Assembly (NCBI GenBank): GCA_007119335.1
Contig: SKPU01000013.1
Span: 1 to 5,338, forward strand
Length of the DNA: 5,338 nt
Source: Syntrophomonadaceae bacterium
Lineage (GTDB): Bacteria > Bacillota > Dethiobacteria > DTU022
Direction: 5' to 3'
Position 1 is the first letter of the stretch. The number at the start of each line of letters is the position of its first letter. Of this stretch, positions 1-5,338 are shown piece after piece. A program made the translations under genes and the position numbers. The notes below the pieces were generated by a model. The model ran no database searches. It was not told the origin of the DNA and saw only the letters and a list, made by a program, of their open reading frames with translations.

Positions 1-807
1 AAAAGAGGACAAACTGTAATTGCTACCGATGGAGAGATCAAGAAAGTTCATATTGTCAGGGATCTGAATGTGACAGTTATTGATTCAGAAGAAGACACGG
101 TATCAGGAACAGCTCCTGCGGGCAACATTGTTGAAGTCCGTGTTTTTGATATGGAAGTTGACTACTTGGATATGCCTTCCCGGATGGTGGTTGCCGGCAG
201 TGATGGAGAGTGGACTGCTGATTTTTCGGAAGCAGAAGGCACCGACCTTTCAGAAGATGCTTTTGATATTGCCGAAGGGGTTACCGGGGATGCTCGTATT
301 ATTGATCTTACCGGTGATAACACCATGCTCTACTGGCATTATCAAGAAACAAAATTTTCAGTTTATGTTGAAGAAAATATGGTGCGTGGTTTTGGGTGGG
401 CTCCCGGTGCTGATATAAACATTACCGTCGGTGATGATGAATATGAAACGGTTGCAGATAATGACGGCTATTTCGATACTGATGTTGAAGTAAGCGCCGG
501 GGACAGTGTCGAGGTTACAGACGGGATTACGGCAAAAGATCACCTGGTTACAGCGCTGCAGGTAATTGAAACAGACAGGGATACCGGGCTGATTTCCGGA
601 ACAGCAGATCCGGGAACCACGGTATTTATTGAGCTACTCGAACCTGCTGAAGCCTACGGTCCGCCTACTCTGGTTGGTGAAGCTGATGTTGAGGCCGACT
701 CAGACGGTGACTGGTCTGTTGATTTTGACCAGGAGCTAGCTGGCAACATTGTTATCTATGCCTTCCAGGAAGATGATGAAGGAGACAGGACATCTGTCCA
801 AGAATAG
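1..807 (+). CDS. Acidic Ig-like-cassette surface protein, C-terminal part (5' end outside window)
   Basis: The reading frame is open from base 1 to a TAG stop, so this is the last 268 residues of a longer protein; the GTG at 70 is internal, because coding continues upstream without a break. Three related cassettes are visible, each with an SGTAxPG-like turn: SGTAPAG at visible residues 35-41, GFGWAPG at 130-136 and SGTADPG at 199-205. Each is followed by a beta-rich V-x-V stretch and then a D-G-x-W/F-x-x-D type strand (GSDGEWTADF, DNDGYFDTDV, DSDGDWSVDF). This pattern is typical of bacterial Ig-like repeats in secreted or surface proteins. The segment is very rich in Asp and Glu and has no cysteine. 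The C-terminus is acidic, with no LPXTG motif, membrane helix or visible anchor, so any anchor or catalytic domain must lie upstream. A surface, adhesive or spacer role is inferred; the specific function is unknown. Confidence 0.8.
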   Translation, partial: KRGQTVIATDGEIKKVHIVRDLNVTVIDSEEDTVSGTAPAGNIVEVRVFDMEVDYLDMPSRMVVAGSDGEWTADFSEAEGTDLSEDAFDIAEGVTGDARIIDLTGDNTMLYWHYQETKFSVYVEENMVRGFGWAPGADINITVGDDEYETVADNDGYFDTDVEVSAGDSVEVTDGITAKDHLVTALQVIETDRDTGLISGTADPGTTVFIELLEPAEAYGPPTLVGEADVEADSDGDWSVDFDQELAGNIVIYAFQEDDEGDRTSVQE

Positions 808-825
808 AGTTTTACCTGGTTAGGT

Positions 826-831
826 TATAAT
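826..831 (+). promoter_or_regulatory. Possible promoter -10 box (TATAAT)
   Basis: A perfect TATAAT lies 19 bp after the upstream stop codon. No convincing TTGACA-like -35 is present 16-18 bp upstream, and the preceding bases lack a proper TGn extension, so support is a single hexamer in an AT-rich gap. If used, transcription would start around 838, just before the hairpin, giving the protease gene a leader of about 200 nt. Confidence 0.3.
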
Positions 832-842
832 ATATCGCCCTG

Positions 843-871
843 GGAAGCACGTGTGCAAATCACGTGCTTCC
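843..871. repeat. Perfect 11-bp inverted repeat (hairpin) containing two CACGTG palindromes
   Basis: The left arm GGAAGCACGTG (843-853) and right arm CACGTGCTTCC (861-871) are exact reverse complements around a 7-base loop, TGCAAAT. The stem has 7 G-C pairs of 11. No T-run follows on either strand, so it is not a classical intrinsic terminator. It could be a 5' leader stem-loop, a terminator or 3'-end protector for the upstream gene, or a protein-binding dyad, since CACGTG (848-853 and 861-866) is itself palindromic and occurs twice, 13 bp apart. Confidence 0.7.
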
Positions 872-893
872 ACATCTCCTAGAAGAGGTGAAA

Positions 894-986
894 ATGGTTT
901 TAAAATATGAATATTGCTGTAAAACAAGGCAATTCAGCAAGTATATTCTGGATTGTAACGAAGATACTATTGATAATTATGTTTGA
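894..986 (+). CDS. Possible small ORF, 30 codons, unknown
   Basis: An ATG at 894 follows GAGGTG (885-890), with five bases between the GAGG core and the ATG, a good ribosome binding geometry. The frame encodes 30 residues, starting MVLKYEYCCK and ending in NYV before TGA. It has three cysteines, including an adjacent pair, and no hydrophobic segment that would make a signal or membrane peptide. It lies just after the hairpin and ends 54 bases before the protease ATG, so it could be a leader peptide or simply chance. No family was recognised. Support is only the start site geometry. Confidence 0.25.
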   Translation: MVLKYEYCCKTRQFSKYILDCNEDTIDNYV

Positions 987-1040
987 CCGATAATTAAGTT
1001 AAACTTTCAAATCAGCTATTAGATTTTCCAGGAGAAGATT

Positions 1041-3638
1041 ATGAAACCAATAAAATCTGGCAAGTTTATTCTATTTATTGTTATCTGCCTGTTTGTTTTG
1101 CTCTGCTTTACGGATCAGGTTCATGCGCTTATGTTTGAGATGACGGAAGAAGAATTAGAAGAAGGCGCAGATGATATCATCGTAGGCAATGTCCAAAGAA
1201 CCAGCAGTTACTGGAATGCAGACCGCACCGGTATTTTCACTGAGGTTAGTATCGAGGTGAAAGAATATCTCAGTGACTCTGGCAGGGGTAATACAAAGAC
1301 GGTTATCGTAGAAGGTGGAAAAGTAGGTGACCTGGAGCAATGGGTGTCGGACGAACCTATTTTCGAAGAAGGCGAGACAGCGAAACTATATTTAAAAGAA
1401 ATGGAAGCTTCCGAGCTGTCGCAGAAAGGTTTGCATCATATCCCCCAAAGGATGGCAGCGGGAAATCCCTTCCGGGTATTTGGCAGTGCCCAGGGGAAAA
1501 AAGAGATTGACGATCTAGAAAAAGAATATGATCATTCAGGGGATGAATCCCTGATTGCTGATCAACAAGATATGAAAATTATAACTAAAGATAGTCTTAG
1601 TGTTGAACAGTATACTGAGCAGGAAACTACAAGTTATTCTTTTGATCTAAGTATAGATGGGATGAGCCCAAATATAGCTTCCGGTGGAACTGGTTCAGAG
1701 GTTGTTGTCAGCGGTTCTGGTTTTGGTGAGCGAGGGAGCAATGATCATCTTGCTTTCTATTATAGTACTTATGGCGGACAACACCGCTTTATGTCTTCTG
1801 ATATAGTTTTCTGGACCAACAGCGAAATTGTTGCAGTGGCACCCATGAAAAGAATTGATAATTATTTATTTTCCGCTTCCAGTGGGCCGGTCCATGTTTA
1901 CTTAGACGGCACCTGGTCTCCTCCAATTGCTTTTACAGCGAGTTTCGGCTACTTTCAGAGAAAATGGGGAGGCTCTGACCCCACGGTACCCTACAGGGTG
2001 AACTACAATAGTAACCCGGTTAAACTGTCAGCAGTAAAAGCTGCGGCAGATACCTGGAGTGAGGTCGGGGCGAATTTCACCTTTGATTATGATGGGCCCA
2101 CTAATGCCACTTCAATAGGACATAATAATGTCAATGAAATCATCTGGGCTACCCTGCCTGAAGGGATCCTTGGCCGGGCTACTATTTACAGCCGCCTGGG
2201 TGAAATTATTGAGGCTGATATTGTTTTTAATTCGGATATTGATTGGAGTCCTGGAGAAGAATGGTGGTCATTTGCAGATTTTGACGTGGAAACTGTTGCC
2301 GTACACGAACTGGGACACTGGCTTGGTTTGACCGATCTATACGGGAGTTTTACTAATTTCCCCAATGACCTGGGGAAAGTTATGTATGGCAGGATTGCTT
2401 CCGGTGAGATAAGACGTAATCTCCATGAACATGATATTCTCGGGATCAAGTGGATTTACGGGACATCTTCTTCCAGTAGAGAAACATTTGAGATTGGAGT
2501 TTCAGCCAACCCTAATGAGGGTGGAAGTGTTAGCGGTGGTGGAAGCTACACTGCGGGCGAAAATGTGACTGTAAAAGCTGTAGCTTCGGAAGGCTACCGG
2601 TTTGTTAATTGGACTGATCAAGAAGACAGTGTGGTTTCTGATGAAGAAGAATATACCGTTAAGCTAGAAGATGATATTAATCTAACCGCCAACTTTGAGC
2701 TCAAAAAATATTCGATTGAAGTTTCTGTAACTCCAGAAGACGGCGGCGAGGTGAACGGCGGGGGCACTTACGAACACGGTGAAAAAGTTACCCTCAAGGC
2801 GGAAGCGGCGGAGGGGTTTAAATTTGAAACCTGGGAAGACAACGACACCAGTGAAAATTACTCAGATGTCGAGTATGTATTCACAGCCGAATCAGATCGC
2901 AATTTGGTTGCGATTTTTAAAGAAATAGAAGATGAACCGGATGATTCTGATGAAAATGGCGATTCCGAAGAAGCTGATGAGCCAGATGATTCTGATGAAA
3001 AAGGTGAAACTGATGAGCCAGATGATTCTGATGAAAAAGGCGAAACTGATGAGTCAGATGAGACTGGTAAAGATGATGATAAGGAGGAATCAAGTCCTTC
3101 ACCGTCACCTGAACCGGATCCTGAACCTGAACCACCGGGAAAGACTGTGCTTACCTCTCCGGTAGATGATGCTTTTATAGCAGGTGGGGCTGTTGATTTT
3201 AGCTGGGAGGCTGCTGATAAGGCAGAGTCATATCTGCTGCAAATCAGGGATGCTGAAGAGAGGCTAATTTTTAAAGAAAAGGAGCTGGGCAACGTAACTT
3301 CTGCTGCAGTAGAAGGTTTTTCAGATGATGGTAGTGAATACATATGGCGGGTCAGGGCTGTGAATTCTGATGGCCGTGGTGACTGGTCTGATTACGAAAC
3401 TTTTATAAATGGAGAGGTCTTAGTCTTTGATTACGGAGACCTGCATAATACTGGAAGTGTCGATGTTCAAGATGTTGTATTGTTAATGCGCTATGTGCTT
3501 GGTTTAGAGCAGCTTGATGAGATTCAATTGCTAAGCAGCGATGTGAATGGAGATGGCAGCGTCGATGTCCGCGATGTTAACATGATTATGCAAAAAGCCC
3601 TGGGCTTAATGAATAGTTTCCCGGCCGAGAATCAGTAA
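1041..3638 (+). CDS. Secreted metzincin-type zinc metalloprotease with IPT/TIG, InlB-B repeats, FN3-like domain and C-terminal dockerin
   Basis: This is a complete 865-residue exported protease; the ATG follows AGGAGA by five bases. Residues 1-29 form a type I signal peptide (Lys-rich start, hydrophobic 9-23, V-H-A before the likely cut after A29). Residues 30-200 resemble the N-terminal domain common in bacterial matrixin-like proteins. An IPT/TIG domain spans about 204-301 (GSGFG at 225-229). The catalytic domain, about 304-474, has EADIVFN at 391-397, zinc site H422-E423-xx-H426-xx-G429-xx-D432, Met-turn M448 and a closing WIYG. Asp, not His, is the third ligand, as in snapalysin-type metzincins. 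Two InlB-B-type repeats follow (about 485-553 and 557-627), then an Asp/Glu linker (628-683), a Pro hinge (684-700), an FN3-like domain (702-793) and a type I dockerin (799-857). Cysteines occur only in the signal peptide, so there is no cysteine-switch latency. Substrate and cohesin partner are unknown. Confidence 0.9.
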   Translation: MKPIKSGKFILFIVICLFVLLCFTDQVHALMFEMTEEELEEGADDIIVGNVQRTSSYWNADRTGIFTEVSIEVKEYLSDSGRGNTKTVIVEGGKVGDLEQWVSDEPIFEEGETAKLYLKEMEASELSQKGLHHIPQRMAAGNPFRVFGSAQGKKEIDDLEKEYDHSGDESLIADQQDMKIITKDSLSVEQYTEQETTSYSFDLSIDGMSPNIASGGTGSEVVVSGSGFGERGSNDHLAFYYSTYGGQHRFMSSDIVFWTNSEIVAVAPMKRIDNYLFSASSGPVHVYLDGTWSPPIAFTASFGYFQRKWGGSDPTVPYRVNYNSNPVKLSAVKAAADTWSEVGANFTFDYDGPTNATSIGHNNVNEIIWATLPEGILGRATIYSRLGEIIEADIVFNSDIDWSPGEEWWSFADFDVETVAVHELGHWLGLTDLYGSFTNFPNDLGKVMYGRIASGEIRRNLHEHDILGIKWIYGTSSSSRETFEIGVSANPNEGGSVSGGGSYTAGENVTVKAVASEGYRFVNWTDQEDSVVSDEEEYTVKLEDDINLTANFELKKYSIEVSVTPEDGGEVNGGGTYEHGEKVTLKAEAAEGFKFETWEDNDTSENYSDVEYVFTAESDRNLVAIFKEIEDEPDDSDENGDSEEADEPDDSDEKGETDEPDDSDEKGETDESDETGKDDDKEESSPSPSPEPDPEPEPPGKTVLTSPVDDAFIAGGAVDFSWEAADKAESYLLQIRDAEERLIFKEKELGNVTSAAVEGFSDDGSEYIWRVRAVNSDGRGDWSDYETFINGEVLVFDYGDLHNTGSVDVQDVVLLMRYVLGLEQLDEIQLLSSDVNGDGSVDVRDVNMIMQKALGLMNSFPAENQ
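2931..3065 (+). repeat. Acidic tandem repeat, 36-bp unit, inside the protease gene
   Basis: Two adjacent 36-bp units at 2976-3011 and 3012-3047 differ by one silent base (GGT versus GGC) and each encodes DEPDDSDEKGET (residues 646-657 and 658-669). A diverged 45-bp copy precedes them (2931-2975) and a partial copy follows (3048-3065, DESDET). Near identity at the DNA level implies recent duplication. The encoded stretch is a disordered acidic linker between the InlB-B-type repeats and the Pro-rich hinge. Confidence 0.85.
3435..3611 (+). other. Dockerin type I domain (coding segment of the protease)
   Basis: Residues 799-857 carry the duplicated calcium-loop-plus-helix pattern of type I dockerins. 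The second loop is canonical: D834, N836, D838, D842 and D845 occupy positions 1, 3, 5, 9 and 12. The first loop keeps D800, D808 and D811 but has His at position 3 (H802) and Thr at position 5 (T804). Both helices carry the hydrophobic V-x-x-x-M-x-x-x-L-G pattern ending in LGL. Dockerins bind cohesins on scaffold or surface proteins; no cohesin is visible here. Confidence 0.85.
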
Positions 3639-3739
3639 TTATTAAATATAACCTTATAAAAATGCTCAAAAAAAGGAATTTTTTATTTGACGTGGAATTT
3701 AGGTATAAAACAGCTGCTTAAAGGTAAGTTACACAGGAT

Positions 3740-3746
3740 GGGAGGA
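3740..3746 (+). promoter_or_regulatory. Ribosome binding site deciding the QueG-like start
   Basis: GGGAGGA lies six bases before the ATG at 3753. The in-frame ATG at 3738 overlaps this site, and the TTG at 3687 has no comparable site ahead of it, so 3753 is the best start. Confidence 0.75.
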
Positions 3747-3752
3747 ATAGAG

Positions 3753-4523
3753 ATGGAAGTTGAAGATTTAAAGGAGCAGATGGACCGGCTGGTGGACGAA
3801 AGTCTTTTGAACCGGGTCAATGAAAAAGATTTCAGCATAGAAAGGATCTTTAATTATCCTCTGTTAAAAGTAGCGAAAGCCTCAGATTCTTTATTTGCTA
3901 AACTAAAAGATCCCGCTGTTATCGGAGAACATCACTTATTACCTTCGGAATGGTTAAACGGAGCTAAGAGTGTAGTGTCATATTTCCTCCCTTTTTCCCG
4001 AGAAATTTGTGAAGCTAACCGGGTGGAAGAATGGCCTGCTAAGGAATGGCTCTATGGGCGCATAGAGGGAGAAGAGTTTAATAATTTACTGCGGCAGGCT
4101 CTGGTTGATTCAGTAAAAGAAGCGGGAGGCGAAGCTGTTGCCCCTGCTCTGGATAGCCGTTTTAAAAGAAGCGATTTGAGAAGTAACTGGTCTGAAAGAC
4201 ACGCCGCTTATATAGCGGGCCTGGGTACTTTTTCGCTCAGCAAATCCCTGATTACCGAAAATGGTTGTGCCGGCCGCTACGGCAGTATAGTTACTGACCT
4301 GCTAATTAAGTCTTCTTCCAGGTCCTACAGCGGGAATGAAGAATACTGCAACAGATGTGGTCAGTGTATTGAAAGATGTCCTGCCGGGGCTATCACTGAA
4401 GAGGGCAAGAATGCCCAGGTCTGTTACAATTATTTAAGTAATGTAATAAGCCCCCGCTACCGACCTCGTCATGGCTGCGGGAAATGTCAAACTGCCGTGG
4501 CCTGCGAAAATGTGATCCCTTAA
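3753..4523 (+). CDS. Short QueG-like (epoxyqueuosine reductase family, COG1600) double [4Fe-4S] protein
   Basis: The 256-residue product is cytoplasmic, with no signal or membrane segment. It matches the QueG/COG1600 family: P-x-E-W-L-x-GAKSVVSYFLPF near the N-terminus, the conserved W146-S-E148-R149 followed by AGLGTF (155-160), then a ferredoxin motif C199-xx-C202-xx-C205-xxx-C209-P, and a second cysteine set C224, C242-xx-C245-x5-C251. True QueG is a cobalamin-dependent enzyme that reduces epoxyqueuosine to queuosine in tRNA; it is usually 300-390 residues and often has C-terminal HEAT repeats. Here the chain ends five residues after the last cysteine, and the second cluster motif CGKCQTxxxCE differs from the CxxCxxxCP of QueG. 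This points to a short clostridial-type paralogue, often annotated as epoxyqueuosine reductase without proof, so no symbol is given. It follows the protease by 114 bp and converges on asnB. Confidence 0.85.
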   Translation: MEVEDLKEQMDRLVDESLLNRVNEKDFSIERIFNYPLLKVAKASDSLFAKLKDPAVIGEHHLLPSEWLNGAKSVVSYFLPFSREICEANRVEEWPAKEWLYGRIEGEEFNNLLRQALVDSVKEAGGEAVAPALDSRFKRSDLRSNWSERHAAYIAGLGTFSLSKSLITENGCAGRYGSIVTDLLIKSSSRSYSGNEEYCNRCGQCIERCPAGAITEEGKNAQVCYNYLSNVISPRYRPRHGCGKCQTAVACENVIP

Positions 4524-4574
4524 AAGCGCTTATACCGGAACAGTGAATCTTTCTGAACACCTTGGTGTATACTA

Positions 4575-4606
4575 AAGCCTCCCGCCGATATCTTGGCGAG
4601 AGGCTT
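4575..4606. terminator. Probable bidirectional terminator hairpin between convergent genes
   Basis: AAGCCTC (4575-4581) pairs with GAGGCTT (4600-4606). After a C/A mismatch the stem continues as CGCC (4583-4586) with GGCG (4595-4598), closing an 8-base loop. It sits 51 bases after the QueG-like stop and 42 bases beyond the asnB stop, exactly where both converging transcripts should end. Neither side has a strong T-run: the plus side reads CTTATTAAAATCATT and the minus side GCTTTAGTAT. The minus-strand tail is slightly better. Confidence 0.7.
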
Positions 4607-4648
4607 ATTAAAATCATTGATGTCCTGCTAATTTGAATGCTTAAATGG

Positions 4649-5338
4649 TTATTGATAGTCGGGCCGATCCGACCAGCGACCTACGTTGTTACCGATAACT
4701 TCGGGATGGTCAAAGACTTCGGTGAACAGTTTGTGATAGTATATTTCTTCATGGGAGCGCAAGTTAACTTCGGGGTGTTTTTTCTGGTGGTCGATTGCAT
4801 CTGCACGGCTGAATTTGTCAGCGATAGATTGTTCGATAAAGTCAACAATTCCGCTTCCCTCATCGAACTGCTCTTTTTTGCGCCAGGTGATCTGGTCAGG
4901 CAGCAAATCTTCCACTGCTTTACGCAAAATCCACTTTTCTACCGGTGGATTACCGCATAGTTTGTATTTAGAAGGTATACTTAAGCTTACTTCAATGGCT
5001 TCCCGGTCTAAAAATGGAACCCGAGCTTCAATGGAATGAGCCATAGTAAGACGGTCTACTCTTTGTAAATTGACGTTGTGCAGGGTAGCAACAGCTCGTC
5101 TCATTTCAGATTGCAGGGCTTCATGATTTCCGTTTAGCCCCTTGAAGTATCCATAACCGGCAAACAGTTCATCTGCGCCTTCACCGCTCAAGACTACTTT
5201 TACATGCTCCCGAGCCAGTCTAGCGGTAAAATAGGTGGGGATGGCGCTGCGCACCAGGTCTTGATCGTAAGATTCCAGGTAGTAAATAATTTCAGGAATC
5301 TTGGACATTACTTCGTCTACCGTAAGTAAGTATTCATA
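4649..5338 (-). CDS. asnB: Asparagine synthetase B, glutamine-hydrolysing, C-terminal part (5' end outside window)
   Basis: The minus-strand frame is open to the window edge and stops with TAA at 4649-4651, so the last 229 residues are seen; the ATG at 5308 is internal. This is the C-terminal part of the ATP-dependent synthetase domain, which makes asparagine from aspartate using ammonia released from glutamine. Recognisable blocks are VVLSGEGADELFAGY (SGEGADE at visible residues 51-57), the EARVPFLD block (104-111), EKWILRKA (134-141), LPDQITWRKKEQF (to 158) and the late HEEIYYHKLF. The N-terminal Cys2 glutaminase domain and the SGGxDSS ATP-binding loop lie off the window. Full-length relatives have about 550-630 residues. 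It converges on the QueG-like gene across a shared hairpin. No regulatory site is visible because the promoter side is missing. Confidence 0.95.
   Translation of the reverse strand, partial: YEYLLTVDEVMSKIPEIIYYLESYDQDLVRSAIPTYFTARLAREHVKVVLSGEGADELFAGYGYFKGLNGNHEALQSEMRRAVATLHNVNLQRVDRLTMAHSIEARVPFLDREAIEVSLSIPSKYKLCGNPPVEKWILRKAVEDLLPDQITWRKKEQFDEGSGIVDFIEQSIADKFSRADAIDHQKKHPEVNLRSHEEIYYHKLFTEVFDHPEVIGNNVGRWSDRPDYQ

Larger units (their letters stand above)
808..1040. other. Intergenic leader region between surface protein and protease
   Basis: This 233-bp gap holds a consensus -10 hexamer at 826-831, a perfect hairpin at 843-871, a possible 30-codon ORF at 894-986, and the protease ribosome binding site AGGAGA at 1030-1035, five bases before its ATG. 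The part from 987 to 1029 is AT-rich. TTGACC at 983-988 resembles a -35 box, but I see no good -10 at 16-18 bp from it. No tRNA-like or known riboswitch structure was recognised. Confidence 0.6.

Noticed and set aside
80..418. 112-codon plus-strand ORF overlapping the surface protein
   Set aside because: It lies in another frame of a well-supported gene; the composition is a shadow and there is no ribosome binding site.
1097..1107. Lipoprotein signal (lipobox) at Cys22 of the protease
   Set aside because: The residues before the cysteine are V-L-L, without the small Gly/Ala/Ser needed just before it; a V-H-A type I cleavage site follows at residues 27-29.
2858..3343. 161-codon minus-strand ORF, very Ser-rich
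   Set aside because: It mirrors the GAT/GAA-rich repeat linker of the protease; Asp/Glu codons read backwards give Ser/Phe codons without stops. It has no independent start signal or recognisable domain.
3652..3684. CCTT/AAGG stem followed by six T as a terminator of the protease gene
   Set aside because: A 4-bp stem with a 17-base loop is too weak to support, even with the T-run behind it.
3687..3709. TTGACG plus TATAAA as a promoter for the QueG-like gene
   Set aside because: The spacer is only 11 bp, too short for a sigma-A promoter, and no alternative -35 fits TATAAA well. A promoter probably lies in 3639-3752, but I cannot place it.
3687..3752. Longer start of the QueG-like gene at TTG 3687 or ATG 3738
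   Set aside because: The TTG has no ribosome binding site and ATG 3738 overlaps the strong GGGAGGA that serves ATG 3753; the extra residues match nothing in the family.
4557..4568. ACACC-TT-GGTGT dyad after the QueG-like gene
   Set aside because: The spacer of two bases cannot form a normal hairpin loop and the arms are only 5 bp; a chance match is likely.
4637..4960. 107-codon plus-strand ORF opposite asnB
   Set aside because: It is antisense to clear, conserved asparagine synthetase sequence.

Overview
The window looks like chromosomal DNA from an anaerobic, Gram-positive-type bacterium (Bacillota, clostridial side), possibly from a saline or alkaline habitat. This rests on mid-to-low GC, purine-rich Shine-Dalgarno sites, a dockerin-bearing secreted protease, a clostridial-looking short QueG-type iron-sulfur protein and an asparagine synthetase. 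The two exported proteins are strikingly acidic and free of cysteine once mature, while the two cytoplasmic ones have ordinary composition. This is inference from protein character; no taxonomic marker is present.

Layout. (1) Positions 1-807, plus strand: the C-terminal 268 residues of a large, acidic, presumably cell-surface protein made of Ig-like cassettes. (2) Positions 808-1040: a gene-poor leader region with a consensus -10 box, a perfect 11-bp hairpin built on CACGTG, and a possible 30-codon ORF with its own ribosome binding site. (3) Positions 1041-3638, plus: a complete 865-residue secreted metzincin-type metalloprotease. Its order is signal peptide, N-terminal domain, IPT/TIG domain, catalytic domain (HExxHxxGxxD plus Met-turn), two InlB-B-type repeats, an acidic tandem-repeat linker, a Pro-rich hinge, an FN3-like domain and a C-terminal type I dockerin. 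(4) Positions 3753-4523, plus: a 256-residue QueG-like (COG1600) double [4Fe-4S] protein, shorter than true epoxyqueuosine reductase. (5) Positions 4575-4606: a hairpin placed to end transcription from both converging genes. (6) Positions 4649-5338, minus: the C-terminal 229 residues of asparagine synthetase B, cut by the window edge.

How the genes fit together. The surface protein and the dockerin protease plausibly belong to one extracellular theme: surface adhesion or scaffolding plus calcium-dependent docking of a protease. Nothing shows they share a transcript, since a hairpin and a possible promoter lie between them. The QueG-like protein and AsnB are housekeeping-type cytoplasmic enzymes with no evident link to the protease. 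I found no mobile element, CRISPR array, tRNA or rRNA. I see no convincing new multi-gene system; the main points of interest are the protease architecture and the 808-1040 leader.
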